NCBI GenBank assembly: GCA_942493045.1
Contig: OW818665.1
Location: 1,116,001-1,180,000, forward strand
Length of the DNA: 64,000 nt
Origin: Teretinema sp942493045
Lineage (GTDB): Bacteria > Spirochaetota > Spirochaetia > Treponematales > Treponemataceae
Direction of reading: 5' to 3'
A model generated the notes under the pieces. It had not been told where the DNA came from, searched no databases, and saw only the letters and a program-made list of their open reading frames with translations. Positions within the stretch are counted from its first letter, which is position 1. Every line of letters begins with the position of its first letter. This document shows positions 1 through 9,278 of this stretch, one piece after another. A program made the position numbers and the translations under genes.

Positions 1-2
1 TC

Positions 3-101
3 GAATTTTTTCACTTCCCGAAAATCACTTATTGCGACGGTTCAACCTGGGAAGATCCCTTTGGTTGTTTTCACACTGACAGCAATACAGGGGAACAGTA
101 A
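3..101 (+). CDS. C-terminal end of an unidentified protein (partial)
   Basis: The frame is open from the left edge and ends with TAA at 99-101, directly abutting the ATG of the next gene. The 32 visible residues are rich in aromatics, Asp and Gly (YCDGSTWEDPFGCFHTD) and end in NTGEQ. This looks like the tail of an exported or carbohydrate-related protein, but I do not recognise it. The abutting stop and start suggest co-transcription with the protease gene downstream. Only the 3' end is in the window, so function cannot be assigned. Confidence 0.55.
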   Translation, partial: EFFHFPKITYCDGSTWEDPFGCFHTDSNTGEQ

Positions 102-1469
102 ATGTCAGAAAAAACCCTCAGGATAATCATGGTTAGCTTCCTCAGTTTACTTGTTTTAGCTTCATGTTTGCGTGATCCTGAACTAGCCTTTGTCTCGGAT
201 AAGACTGAAGCCCGGCAGTGGACGGTTATAGTGTATATGGCCGCGGATAACGATTTGGAAGGCGCGGCGCTCAGAGATATTAATGAAATGGAAAATTCAT
301 TCCGCAACGATAGTAACGTAACTTTGCTGGTACTCCTGGACCGCAGTCCGATATATGATGCTTCAAACGGAAACTGGAACGACACCAGAGTATTTGAAAT
401 CGTGAACGATCCTTCCGGAGACAATGCGGTGATCGTTTCCAAACGGATTTCCTGTACGGATCTGGGACTGGACGCAGAAACGCAAACCGAACTGGATACC
501 GCGAATCATCTGGTACTCCGCCACCTGGGTAATTTCGCGCGCAGGGTATATCCGGCCAAAGAATACGCTCTGATAATCTGGGGCCACGGCAATGGCTGGA
601 GAGGCGGAGCTTCCTCAGGGATTAGCGCCGCGACGTCTTTTGACGACAGCAGTGTTTCATCAATGCCTCTGAGCCGGCTATCGCAGGCGATTGAAAATCA
701 GAACTATGCTATCCTCGGTTTTGATACCTGTTTTGGAATTACCCTTGAAGCGGCTTATGAATTTTCCGGTATGAATGCGCTGATGATAGGCTCTCCCGGA
801 GCCAGCCCGGCCGACGGCTGGGATTACCGGCGCTTGCTGGAGCTGTTTTATGCAACCGCCGGCACACCCACCGATTTCTGCCGCGCGGCGCTGACTCAAT
901 ACCGTGAACAATACCGAGCAGTGCCCGGAGTGTCTTTTGCCTGCTTTCGCACCGCGGAAGCGATTGCTCTGTTTTCCGCCTGGGAAAATTTCTGCGGGAG
1001 TATTTCGGGGACTATCAATAACGATGTGACCCGCTCTTTAGTGCGTGAGTGGATAGCGGGCGATGTTCGTCAGTATCAATACTATAGTTATCCGTGTGAC
1101 CTGTTTATTGACCTGAGCTCCCTGGCATCGGTGGTGCGCAGTCGGGTAACGGAGCTGACCGATTCAATCGAGTCACGGAATGAATTGTTAACCCGATCCG
1201 ACGCCCTTGATGACGCGTTGAACAGTGCCATACCGCTGGGCTGGGATCAAATGCAAGATACCAGCGGCACCGGGCAGGCACAACCGTGCGCTGTACTTTA
1301 CTTACCCTTGGAAGGTCCGGGAATACCCGCCCCGCGGCATAATCCCGCATATATCCGTGGCGTAGAAAGTCCGGATAAGGCGCGTTTTATTCAAGATTCC
1401 CGCTGGTGGGTTCCGTCGGAGCCGACTTCGGAGAGCCTGCTGGACAGATTATTTTACACGGTTTTCTAA
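102..1469 (+). CDS. Clostripain-family (C11) cysteine protease, lipoprotein
   Basis: The 455-residue product starts with a type II signal peptide whose lipobox is LASC near residue 22, so it is probably anchored in a membrane facing the periplasm or cell surface. The C11 fold is shown by the early strand WTVIVYMAADNDLE and by the catalytic dyad: His162 in WGHGNGW and Cys210 in GFDTCFG. C11 proteases cleave after basic residues and often mature themselves; the substrate here is unknown. An AGGGGAA ribosome site at 88-94 precedes the ATG, which touches the stop of the upstream partial gene. The gene converges on manC with a 16-base gap. Confidence 0.88.
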   Translation: MSEKTLRIIMVSFLSLLVLASCLRDPELAFVSDKTEARQWTVIVYMAADNDLEGAALRDINEMENSFRNDSNVTLLVLLDRSPIYDASNGNWNDTRVFEIVNDPSGDNAVIVSKRISCTDLGLDAETQTELDTANHLVLRHLGNFARRVYPAKEYALIIWGHGNGWRGGASSGISAATSFDDSSVSSMPLSRLSQAIENQNYAILGFDTCFGITLEAAYEFSGMNALMIGSPGASPADGWDYRRLLELFYATAGTPTDFCRAALTQYREQYRAVPGVSFACFRTAEAIALFSAWENFCGSISGTINNDVTRSLVREWIAGDVRQYQYYSYPCDLFIDLSSLASVVRSRVTELTDSIESRNELLTRSDALDDALNSAIPLGWDQMQDTSGTGQAQPCAVLYLPLEGPGIPAPRHNPAYIRGVESPDKARFIQDSRWWVPSEPTSESLLDRLFYTVF

Positions 1470-1485
1470 AACACCGCTGCTGCGT

Positions 1486-2901
1486 TCAGGCTGTAGGCGC
1501 GCTATCAACCCGTTTATAATCATCTTCCAGCCTGATAATATCGTCTTCACCAAAATAGGTTCCGATCTGAGTTTCGATAATAACCAACGGCGCTGTTCCG
1601 GTATTTTCCAGCCGGTGAACCGCTCCGGATGGAATATGTACTTCACGGGCCCGTTCCATAGGAATCAGATCGTCATTAAGGGTTACCGTTCCGATACCAT
1701 CGGCGCATACCCAGTGTTCCTCACGATAACGGTGTTTCTGCAGCGAGATTCGCCGGCCGGACTGAACTACCAGACGCTTCACTTTTACGCGGTCAGTATC
1801 CAGCAGGATGGTGTAAGAACCCCATGGACGCTGTACCGTGGTATGTTCGTCCAGCAGGCTTGAACCCTCGGCTGCCAATTGTTGTACAACTTCGGTTACC
1901 CGCTGACCTGAACCGCGTTTCATCACCAGCAGAGCGTCTACCGTGTCAACCACGCAGGTATCCTGCATATCAATAAGCACAATTTTTTTAGAACCGGGTG
2001 TGACTACCAAATTTCTTCGAGACTCAATAAACAGCGGTTCTACACCGGCTAAGACGGCGTTGTCCGTCTCTGAGTTGAGAGCTACCTGATACAATGAATC
2101 AAAGCTTCCCAGATCGCTCCATCCCAAATCGCAGGGCACAACGACAATTCTATCTGATTTTTCCATCACGGCGTAATCTACTGAAAGGGATGGTATGCTT
2201 TCCATCTCGGCAAGTGTCGGCTCCAGCAGAGCAGGTGTCCGGCCGCCATTACGTTCCACAATGGCACGGTATACTGTTTGACAGGCGTCAAAAATCTGCG
2301 GAGCGTGCTTCTTCATTTCATCTAAAAAAGTCTTCGCGGAAAAACAAAATATTCCGGTGTTCCAAAGATGATTTCCGCTTTCGCTAAAACGGAGCGCGCT
2401 CTGAGCGTCTGGTTTTTCATGAAAACTGACTACTTGTTTGCCCTTGTATTCAAGATAACCATAGCCGGTTTCCGGATAAGATGGCTTCACACCGAAGGTT
2501 ACCAGAAATCCTTCACGGGCCAATTGCTGGGCCTGGCGGACGGCTTGATTATACTGTTCAAGATGAAGCACTAAATGATCCGTCGGGCTGACCAGTAAAA
2601 GTTCCTGTGGATCAAGTGATAAGGCGACAAGCGTTACCGCCGGGGCGGTCTTACGCCCGACCGGTTCGAGCAAACCGCTTTTTTCGCTGATGCCCTGACC
2701 GGAGAGCTGCTCAAAAGCCAAGAAAGCTTGTTCCGAACCTGAGGCCACCGCGAAGCGGTCGGAAAACGGCAAGTTACGGGTTATAACAGATTGAAAAAGC
2801 GATCCCTGATCCAGCAGCGGATAAAACTGTTTGGGCAGATTCTGCCGTGAAAGCGGCCATAACCGGGTTCCGGCTCCGCCGCAAAGTAAAAGTGACAGCA
2901 T
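1486..2901 (-). CDS. manC: Mannose-1-phosphate guanylyltransferase / mannose-6-phosphate isomerase
   Basis: The 471-residue product is the full-length bifunctional type II enzyme. It makes GDP-mannose from mannose-1-phosphate and GTP and can interconvert mannose-6-phosphate and fructose-6-phosphate. The N-terminal nucleotidyltransferase domain opens with the signature CGGAGTRLWPLSR. The C-terminal third is a cupin with RPWGSY, then QKHRYREEHW and a metal-binding IPSGAVHRLEN segment. An AGGAGG ribosome site lies 7 bases before the ATG. A TAAAAT box lies upstream in the 135-base gap to rfbB. The position next to the dTDP-rhamnose operon points to lipopolysaccharide-like or exopolysaccharide synthesis. 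Confidence 0.93.
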   Translation of the reverse strand: MLSLLLCGGAGTRLWPLSRQNLPKQFYPLLDQGSLFQSVITRNLPFSDRFAVASGSEQAFLAFEQLSGQGISEKSGLLEPVGRKTAPAVTLVALSLDPQELLLVSPTDHLVLHLEQYNQAVRQAQQLAREGFLVTFGVKPSYPETGYGYLEYKGKQVVSFHEKPDAQSALRFSESGNHLWNTGIFCFSAKTFLDEMKKHAPQIFDACQTVYRAIVERNGGRTPALLEPTLAEMESIPSLSVDYAVMEKSDRIVVVPCDLGWSDLGSFDSLYQVALNSETDNAVLAGVEPLFIESRRNLVVTPGSKKIVLIDMQDTCVVDTVDALLVMKRGSGQRVTEVVQQLAAEGSSLLDEHTTVQRPWGSYTILLDTDRVKVKRLVVQSGRRISLQKHRYREEHWVCADGIGTVTLNDDLIPMERAREVHIPSGAVHRLENTGTAPLVIIETQIGTYFGEDDIIRLEDDYKRVDSAPTA

Positions 2902-3036
2902 GTAACGTCCTCCTGCTCTTTCTCGGGCGTCATTTTGACATTTCTATTTTACCCGGCTTTCGAAAAGCAAAGCGATCTCTCACCCGGGCGCGAATGAAAA
3001 TACCCTCAACGAGTTCAATCCGGTTGGTGGGTAGAG

Positions 3037-4110
3037 TTACCGTTTCTGATAATTTCTATCTACCCATTTCTGATATTCACCGGACTGCACGTTTTTTACC
3101 CATTCCGGATTAGCAAGATACCAGTCGACAGTCCGGTCAAGTCCCTGTTCAAAAGTTACCGACTGTTTCCAATTCAATTCGGCTTTCAGTTTTGAACAAT
3201 CGATGGCATAGCGCCGGTCGTGTCCTGGCCGGTCTTTTACATGGGTGATGGTAGCGCGAACGGCAGCAGGATCGAGCTTAGCTTTTAAACAGACAATATC
3301 GATCAGCTTGTGCAGGAGTGTAATGTTTTCCCACTCATTCTCCCCGCCGATATTGTATTTCTCGCCGGAACGGCCCTTATTCACAATTGCCCACACTGCG
3401 GTATTGTGATCTTCAACAAAAAGCCAGTCGCGGATATATTTACCATCGCCATAAACAGGCAAGTTCTTCCCGTCGAGCATGTTCAGTATCATCAGCGGAA
3501 TGAGTTTCTCAGGAAAATGATAGGGACCGTAATTGTTGGAACAGTTGGAAAGAGTTACCGGCAAACCGTAGGTATGGTGATAAGCAAAAACCAAATGGTC
3601 ACTGGAGGCTTTACTGGCCGAATAGGGAGAACGCGGATCGTAGGGGGTGGTTTCAGTAAAGAAACCGGTCTCACCCAGCGAACCGTAAACTTCATCGGTA
3701 CTGACATGATGAAAAAGCACATCGGTTCTATCTTTCCAGGCCAACCGGGCAACGTCCAGCAGCGTATAGGTACCCATCACGTTTGTCTTGATAAAAGCTT
3801 CAGGGCCGAGAATAGAGCGGTCCACATGACTCTCCGCCGCGAAATGAATGACGGTATCAATATCATACTTATGGAAAACAGATTCAACCGCGGTCCGGTC
3901 GGTAATGTCGGCATGCTCAAAGAAATATCGCTTACCGCCGAAATCTGCCGCGACATCTACAAGGCTGGAAGCATTGCCGGCGTATGTCAACGCGTCCAGA
4001 TTGATAATTCTGCCCGTAAAGCCCGGCGTCTTCTGCAGCAGTACATGTATGAAATTGCAGCCTATAAAGCCGGCCCCGCCGGTTACCAGGATATTTGTCA
4101 GTTTACGCAT
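3037..4110 (-). CDS. rfbB: dTDP-glucose 4,6-dehydratase
   Basis: The 357-residue short-chain dehydrogenase/reductase removes water from dTDP-glucose to give dTDP-4-keto-6-deoxyglucose. It opens with the NAD-binding motif VTGGAGFIG and has the catalytic STDEVYG segment and the YSASK (YxxxK) motif. C-terminal motifs such as DRPGHDRRYAID are typical of RfbB. It is the last gene of rfbA-rfbC-rfbD-rfbB. Its start overlaps the end of rfbD by 8 bases, which implies translational coupling. No clear terminator is visible after its stop. Confidence 0.95.
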   Translation of the reverse strand: MRKLTNILVTGGAGFIGCNFIHVLLQKTPGFTGRIINLDALTYAGNASSLVDVAADFGGKRYFFEHADITDRTAVESVFHKYDIDTVIHFAAESHVDRSILGPEAFIKTNVMGTYTLLDVARLAWKDRTDVLFHHVSTDEVYGSLGETGFFTETTPYDPRSPYSASKASSDHLVFAYHHTYGLPVTLSNCSNNYGPYHFPEKLIPLMILNMLDGKNLPVYGDGKYIRDWLFVEDHNTAVWAIVNKGRSGEKYNIGGENEWENITLLHKLIDIVCLKAKLDPAAVRATITHVKDRPGHDRRYAIDCSKLKAELNWKQSVTFEQGLDRTVDWYLANPEWVKNVQSGEYQKWVDRNYQKR

Positions 4111-5005
4111 TTTCTTTTTTATCCTTGCTTTCCAAAAATTTTTTCAGACTGCTCTGCCAGTCCGGAACAGCGATACCGAGGGTGCTCTCAATCTTCGTTT
4201 TATCCAGAACTGAATAGGCCGGTCGGGTTACCTTGGCCGGAAATTCAGCGCTGGTACAGGGATTAACCGCGCAGTTCTTTTCCAGAATCCCGGATTCACG
4301 CCCCAGGCGGTAAATCTCACAGGCAAAATCGAACCAGGAAATATCTCCCTTGCCGGAAACATGATAAATCCCGGGCTGTACGTCTTTGCCGGATTCTACG
4401 GCGCTGATCAAAGACAGCAGGGTTTCGCACAGATCAGAGGCCCAGGTAGGGGTCCCGCGCTGATCATTGACAACAGCAAGGCTGTCACGTTCATTCATCA
4501 GGCGCAGCATGGTATGCACAAAGTTATTGCCGTACCGGCCGTATAACCAGGACGTGCGTATAATCCAGGTGGCCTCGTTCGCGGAAAGCGCGGCCCGCTC
4601 TCCGTCGCGCTTTGTCAAACCGTAAACGCCGATAGGGTCGGTCAGATCATCCTCACGGTAGGGACGAGTGCCATTACCATTAAAAACATAGTCAGTAGAA
4701 ATATGGATCAGACGGGCACCGGCCTTACGGGCAGCCGCGGCGATATTAGCCGGCCCTTCGGTATTAAGATGCCTGCATACTTCGACATCGTCTTCGGCTT
4801 TGTCTACAGCCGTATACGCGGCGCAATTCAGTATCCAGCGCACCGGAGTTCCGGATTCGGCCAATGTCTGAATGAAACCGTCTAAAGCAACCCGGTCCGT
4901 AATATCCACCTCACGGTCTGTACCGACGCACGCGATACCGGCAGACTCGCACATAGCGGAAAACTCGGTACCGAGCATACCCTTGCTACCAATTAACCAG
5001 ATCAT
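4103..5005 (-). CDS. rfbD: dTDP-4-dehydrorhamnose reductase
   Basis: The 300-residue reductase makes dTDP-L-rhamnose, the last step of the pathway, using NAD(P)H. The N-terminal GSKGMLGTEF is the nucleotide-binding loop. STDYVFNG and YGLTK (YxxxK) are the usual active-site segments, and TSWLYG, RGTPTWASDL and PGIYHVSG are family hallmarks. It overlaps rfbC by 4 bases at its start and rfbB by 8 bases at its end, so the operon is tightly coupled. Confidence 0.95.
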   Translation of the reverse strand: MIWLIGSKGMLGTEFSAMCESAGIACVGTDREVDITDRVALDGFIQTLAESGTPVRWILNCAAYTAVDKAEDDVEVCRHLNTEGPANIAAAARKAGARLIHISTDYVFNGNGTRPYREDDLTDPIGVYGLTKRDGERAALSANEATWIIRTSWLYGRYGNNFVHTMLRLMNERDSLAVVNDQRGTPTWASDLCETLLSLISAVESGKDVQPGIYHVSGKGDISWFDFACEIYRLGRESGILEKNCAVNPCTSAEFPAKVTRPAYSVLDKTKIESTLGIAVPDWQSSLKKFLESKDKKENA

Positions 5006-5544
5006 GAAAGAACCTTCAGTGTTGGCTGATTTTTGTCTTTTTCAGACAATAAAAAGTCCGCACCCAGATCCGGCCAGAGGATGCCGACATCACAATCATT
5101 CCAGATCAAGCCGCCTTCATCATCCGGATGATAAAAATCGGTACATTTGTAGGTGAAAAGAGCGGTTTCCGAGAGTACCAGAAAGCCATGGGCAAAACCT
5201 TCCGGGATGTAGAACATATTGTTCTTTTCAGAGGTAAGCGTGACGGCGTGCCACTTTCCAAAGCTGGGTGAGCCTTCGCGTAAATCCACCGCAACATCAA
5301 AAACTTCTCCGGAGATTACCCTAACTAACTTTCCCTGAGGGTGTTTTTTTTGAAAGTGCAGGCCGCGCAAAACTCCGCGGGCGGAGGAGGACTGATTATC
5401 CTGAACAAAGCGCATTGTCAAACCGGCAGCGGTAAAATCGCGTTCGGACCAAGACTCAAAAAAAAGACCGCGCTTGTCTCCGAATACTTTCGGCTGAATC
5501 TCGAACAACCCGGATATCGGGCATTCCTGAAAGGTAAAGGGCAT
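5002..5544 (-). CDS. rfbC: dTDP-4-dehydrorhamnose 3,5-epimerase
   Basis: The 180-residue cupin-type epimerase acts on dTDP-4-keto-6-deoxyglucose at C3 and C5. Visible motifs are FEIQPKVFGDKRGLFFESW at the N-terminus, the LRGLHFQ segment carrying the catalytic His, GKLVRV, and FAHGFLVLSE. Length and motif order are normal for RfbC. It lies 2 bases after rfbA and overlaps rfbD by 4 bases. Confidence 0.95.
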   Translation of the reverse strand: MPFTFQECPISGLFEIQPKVFGDKRGLFFESWSERDFTAAGLTMRFVQDNQSSSARGVLRGLHFQKKHPQGKLVRVISGEVFDVAVDLREGSPSFGKWHAVTLTSEKNNMFYIPEGFAHGFLVLSETALFTYKCTDFYHPDDEGGLIWNDCDVGILWPDLGADFLLSEKDKNQPTLKVLS

Positions 5545-5546
5545 GG

Positions 5547-6422
5547 TTACATGTTCTCCGCAATATAGGCAAGGTACTCACCGTACTCGGTTTTATAACC
5601 GGAGGCCAGCGCCGCCAGCTGCTGACGGGTAATCCACTGATTATGATAAGCGATTTCCTCGATGCAGGAAACGTACATTCCCTGGCGTTTTTGGACCGTC
5701 GCGATAAAATTGGAGGCCTCAAGCAAACCGTCATAGGTGCCGGTATCCAGCCAGGCCATTCCCCGGCCGAGGACTTCAACCGACAACCGGCCCTGCTCCA
5801 GGTATGCGTTATTGACCGCGGTGATTTCAATCTCTCCGCGCGCCGAAGGCTGAACCGCTTTGGCAATTTCCACCACGCTGTTGTCGTAAAAATAAAGACC
5901 GGGCACCGCGTAGTGCGACTTTGGATTTGCCGGCTTTTCCTCTATTCCAAGGGCTTTACCGGATTCATCAAATTCTACGACTCCATAACTGGTAGGGTCT
6001 TTAACGAAATAACCGAAAATCGCGCCGCCGCCGGCAGTCTCAATGCGGTTTGCGGCGTTCTTAAGGGTAGCGCTGAAGCCCCGCCCATAAAAAATATTAT
6101 CACCGAGCACCAGGGCGCAGGACTCTTTTCCGATAAAATCGGCGCCAACGATAAAAGCGTCAGCCAAACCGCGGGGTTTTTCCTGCACGGCGTACTCAAA
6201 ACGCATTCCAAGCCATTCTCCGGTACCGAACAGTTCCCGGAAAAAAACAATGTCACGGGGAGTTGAGATGATCAGCACGTCACGAATGCCGGCCAGCATC
6301 AAAACCGAAAGCGGATAGTAAATCATCGGTTTGTCATAGAGGGGCAGTATCTGCTTGGATACGGCCTTGGTAATCGGATACAGCCTGGTGCCTGAACCGC
6401 CTGCCAGAATTATACCTTTCAT
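5547..6422 (-). CDS. rfbA: Glucose-1-phosphate thymidylyltransferase
   Basis: The 291-residue nucleotidyltransferase makes dTDP-glucose from glucose-1-phosphate and dTTP and is usually feedback-inhibited by dTDP-rhamnose. The start MKGIILAGGSGTRLYPITK is the classic signature, followed by SKQILPLYDKPMIYYPLS and VLGDNIFYG. It is the first gene of the rfbACDB operon. A GGGGAG ribosome site lies about 8 bases before the ATG. The 268-base AT-rich leader upstream (6423-6690) probably holds the operon promoter, but I could not pick a clear -35/-10 pair. Confidence 0.95.
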   Translation of the reverse strand: MKGIILAGGSGTRLYPITKAVSKQILPLYDKPMIYYPLSVLMLAGIRDVLIISTPRDIVFFRELFGTGEWLGMRFEYAVQEKPRGLADAFIVGADFIGKESCALVLGDNIFYGRGFSATLKNAANRIETAGGGAIFGYFVKDPTSYGVVEFDESGKALGIEEKPANPKSHYAVPGLYFYDNSVVEIAKAVQPSARGEIEITAVNNAYLEQGRLSVEVLGRGMAWLDTGTYDGLLEASNFIATVQKRQGMYVSCIEEIAYHNQWITRQQLAALASGYKTEYGEYLAYIAENM

Positions 6423-6690
6423 TTTTTTTACTCCCCAAATGTCGAAAAATCCAGAATGTTAAAACGATTACCAAAAATTACCGCTCATTACGCATTTGTT
6501 ACTCTATAGCTAATTATTATATCACCTTACTTCGATCCATTTCAATATTTAAAACCTCAAAAACCTCAAATGATTTTTGTTCTCTGAGATGCTTATAATG
6601 GTCGCGGATTTTATGTGTGGGCAAAAAACAAGGACTTTCCGAAGCTGCCCGTCCGGAACCAGTGTTACCACCGGTACCGGACAGAACTGA

Positions 6691-7860
6691 TCAGTCCATG
6701 AAATAGGACTTTAAAGGCGGAAAACCGTTAAATTCAACGCTGGCGTAGCTGGAAGTATAGGCTCCGGTAGAAAGCCAATACAGCCGGTCGCCGATTTTAA
6801 GGTCCAGGGGCAGTTTGTATTTATAGTCTTCGTACATGATGTCCATACTGTCGCAGGTCGGACCGGCCAGCACGACTTCGCCGGTCTTGGCTTCCGGACT
6901 GTCTTTTTGGGTGACTACCGGATACTTGATAGCCTCGCCAAGAGTTTCGATCAGGCCGTTAAACTTGCCGGCGTCCATATAAACCCAGCGGTTCAGGGCG
7001 GTATTGTTCTTGCGGCTGATCAGCACGACTTCGGTGATCAGCGCGCCGCTGTCGCCGACCAGGGAGCGGCCGGGTTCCAACACGATCATCGGAATTTCCT
7101 CGCCAAAGTCATCGCGCAGATAGCGGGTAATTTCGGAGGCGTATTCGCTGAGTTCGTTGGTAGCCTGCATATAGTGCGCCGGGAAGCCGCCGCCCATGTT
7201 GATCATCTGCAGACGTATTCCCTCTTCCTCTTCCAGAGAGGTCATCAGGTACTTAGTCTTGACGATAGCGTCGTTCCACTGGCCGATATCGCGTTGCTGA
7301 CTGCCGACATGGAAAGATATTCCATAAGGGGTCAGGCCGAGGTCACGGGCCTGCACCAGCAAGTCATAGGCCATATCCGGATGGCAGCCGAATTTCCGGG
7401 ACAGCGGCCAGTCGGCGGTAACCGAGTTTTCCACCAGAATACGCACATACACCCGGGATCCCGGAGCATGCTTGGCGATGTTTTTCAGGTCTTCTTTACT
7501 GTCGGTGGCGTACATACGTACGCCCTTTTCATAAAAGTAGGCAATGTCTTTTACTTTCTTGATAGTATTGCCGTAACTGAGACGGTCCGGGGACACGTCC
7601 TGGGCAAGCACCTTATCAAGTTCAAAACGCGATGCAATGTCAAAATTGGAACCGAGCTCCGCGAGGAGGGCGATTACTTCACGCGCCGGATTGGCTTTTA
7701 CGGCATAATAGATGTGCGCAAACGGAAATGAATTCTGCAGTTTCACAAAATTCCGTTTAATCGTTCTCAGGTTAACCACCACACAGGGTGTTTCCAGGTC
7801 TTTGGAAAAGTCCATGAGCCGCTGCCAGTCGGCATCGTTAATGTAATCTGATCTGTTCAA
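6691..7860 (-). CDS. Ornithine/lysine decarboxylase, fold type III PLP enzyme
   Basis: The 389-residue protein belongs to the group IV (eukaryote-like) ornithine decarboxylase family, which makes putrescine or cadaverine. Lys55 in YYAVKANP is the PLP-binding lysine. HVGSQ, GGGFP, EPGR and the Cys-containing GPTCDSMDIMYED give the other cofactor and active-site elements; the last resembles the ODC motif. The start is a TTG at 7860 preceded by GGGAGG at a rather long spacing; the family's length supports it. Substrate choice between ornithine, lysine and carboxynorspermidine-type compounds cannot be settled by eye. It is a single gene, divergent from the AEC transporter. Confidence 0.85.
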   Translation of the reverse strand: MNRSDYINDADWQRLMDFSKDLETPCVVVNLRTIKRNFVKLQNSFPFAHIYYAVKANPAREVIALLAELGSNFDIASRFELDKVLAQDVSPDRLSYGNTIKKVKDIAYFYEKGVRMYATDSKEDLKNIAKHAPGSRVYVRILVENSVTADWPLSRKFGCHPDMAYDLLVQARDLGLTPYGISFHVGSQQRDIGQWNDAIVKTKYLMTSLEEEEGIRLQMINMGGGFPAHYMQATNELSEYASEITRYLRDDFGEEIPMIVLEPGRSLVGDSGALITEVVLISRKNNTALNRWVYMDAGKFNGLIETLGEAIKYPVVTQKDSPEAKTGEVVLAGPTCDSMDIMYEDYKYKLPLDLKIGDRLYWLSTGAYTSSYASVEFNGFPPLKSYFMD

Positions 7861-7924
7861 TTAAGGTTTGCACCTCCCTTCAATAGAAAAAAATGATTTT
7901 TTGAACTATAGATAAGTGAGCCGG

Positions 7925-7953
7925 TTGTGTCAATTGATATTATTTATCATACT
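7925..7953 (+). promoter_or_regulatory. Promoter of AEC transporter, leaderless type
   Basis: A TTGTGT -35 box (7925-7930) and a CATACT -10 box (7948-7953) are separated by 17 bases. The ATG at 7961 begins 7 bases after the -10 box, so transcription would start at or next to the start codon. There is no Shine-Dalgarno. The same arrangement recurs at other genes in this window. Confidence 0.5.
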
Positions 7954-7960
7954 GATATTC

Positions 7961-8890
7961 ATGGAAATTATGACTCAAATCGTTGCTCTGTTTATACTTA
8001 TGGCAGTCGGTTTTACCGCCGGAAAGCTCTCAATTCTCGAGGCCGCATCCAGCCGCGGTATTTCAACCCTGATCATAAAGGCTACCCTGCCCGCCCTGAT
8101 CGTCGTCTCGATGCAAAAACCCTTTTCAGAGGAGCTGTTAGGCGCCTCGTTGCAGACTTTGCTGGTGGCCACTTGCTATTATGCGGGAATTATCGCCTTG
8201 TCGCTACTGACGGCGCGACTCTTCAGAGCTTCCGGCGCTTCCGGACCGAAAGGCGGTATTCTGGCTTTTGCCCTGTCCTTTTCCAATTGCGCCTTTATCG
8301 GGTTTCCGGTAGTAGAGGCCATTTTGGGCAAAGAAGCGCTGTTTTTAACCAGTATCCACAACATCCTTTTTAATGTGCTGGCCTTTTCGGTCGGTATTTT
8401 TATCGTGCTGAAGAGCGGTAAGGAAGGACACAGCCACCGACTGCCGTTCAAACACCTGCTGAATATCAATGTACTGGCGGCGATAGTCGGCTTTGCGCTG
8501 TTTATGCTGAGTATCGCCCTGCCGCGTCCGGTGCTGGTTCCGCTGACCATGCTCGGCTCGCTGACGACCCCGTTAGCCATGATCGCCACCGGCGCCATGC
8601 TCAGCCGGGCCAGAATAAAAAGCGTCCTCGGCGACTGGCAGGTCTATGCCGCCACGGCATTGCGTCTGGCGCTCTGGCCGCTTTTAGCGGCCCTGATCCT
8701 GAGGCTCTGCGGGGTAAGCGGGCAACTGTACTACATCACGGTAATTATCGCCGGAATGCCCGCGGCTTCCAACACCAGCCTGATTGCCGAGGTCTACGGC
8801 GGCGACACCGATACCGCCAGCTCGCTAGTCTTCATGACCACCTTGGGAGCGGTAGTCAGCATCCCGGTTTTGGCGGCTCTATTGGTGTAG
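7961..8890 (+). CDS. AEC-family (auxin efflux carrier) membrane transporter
   Basis: The product (309 residues from this ATG) is an integral membrane protein with about ten hydrophobic segments in two halves, as in the AEC/malonate-transporter family. Visible family features are an N-terminal helix with MAVGFTAGKL, SNCAFIGFPV in the first half and IAGMPAASNTSLIAEVYGGD in the second. Substrates in this family include organic acids; none can be assigned here. The frame extends to a GTG at 7916, but homologous proteins begin near the MEIMTQ segment and the promoter places +1 at 7961, so that ATG is preferred. The 3' end overlaps the 3' end of vapC on the other strand by 35 bases. Confidence 0.82.
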   Translation: MEIMTQIVALFILMAVGFTAGKLSILEAASSRGISTLIIKATLPALIVVSMQKPFSEELLGASLQTLLVATCYYAGIIALSLLTARLFRASGASGPKGGILAFALSFSNCAFIGFPVVEAILGKEALFLTSIHNILFNVLAFSVGIFIVLKSGKEGHSHRLPFKHLLNINVLAAIVGFALFMLSIALPRPVLVPLTMLGSLTTPLAMIATGAMLSRARIKSVLGDWQVYAATALRLALWPLLAALILRLCGVSGQLYYITVIIAGMPAASNTSLIAEVYGGDTDTASSLVFMTTLGAVVSIPVLAALLV

Positions 8891-9278
8891 AATAGACCGA
8901 AGCGATATCAGTGTTGGAAAAATCATTTCCCTTAAAAAGCAGCTTTTCGTTGCTGATGCGGGAGAGCGCGTAGGAGACGCAGTCGCCAATATTAAGCGCG
9001 GCCTGATGCCGACCTTTTCCGTAACGCCGCCAGGCATCAAGAGCCACCTCGGCCTGGGAAGAGTCAAAGGCTACCGCGTCAATGCCGGTTTCTGCCATGA
9101 GCTCGCTCAGCGCTTTTGCTCCACCCTCGCCTTTTTTAGCTTCAATAACAATTGCCGTTTCCAGCAAGGTAAAGGAACTGATCAGTTTTCGTCCCGGGGC
9201 GGATAAACTGTCAATAAACAGAGCGGCTTCGGCTTCGCCGGTCAACACCGCGATCAGGGCGGAACTGTCGACTACCAT
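8856..9278 (-). CDS. vapC: VapC-type PIN-domain ribonuclease toxin
   Basis: The 140-residue PIN-domain protein is the toxin of a type II toxin-antitoxin pair; relatives cleave RNA such as tRNA. The acidic metal-binding residues are visible: Asp4 (MVVDSSALI), Glu in the LLETAIVIE helix, Asp in NIGDCVSYAL and Asp in KGNDFSNTD. It starts on the last base of vapB, so the two are translationally coupled. Its 3' end runs 35 bases into the end of the convergent AEC transporter gene. An active toxin is likely because all four acidic positions are intact. Confidence 0.88.
   Translation of the reverse strand: MVVDSSALIAVLTGEAEAALFIDSLSAPGRKLISSFTLLETAIVIEAKKGEGGAKALSELMAETGIDAVAFDSSQAEVALDAWRRYGKGRHQAALNIGDCVSYALSRISNEKLLFKGNDFSNTDIASVYSTPIEPPKPGC

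Noticed and set aside
3310..4266. Long open frame opposite rfbB and rfbD on the plus strand
   Set aside because: It lies fully antisense to well-conserved genes, lacks a ribosome site and has no recognisable motif.
6907..7731. Open frame of 274 codons opposite the decarboxylase gene
   Set aside because: It is the antisense of a conserved PLP enzyme with biased codons; no independent signal.
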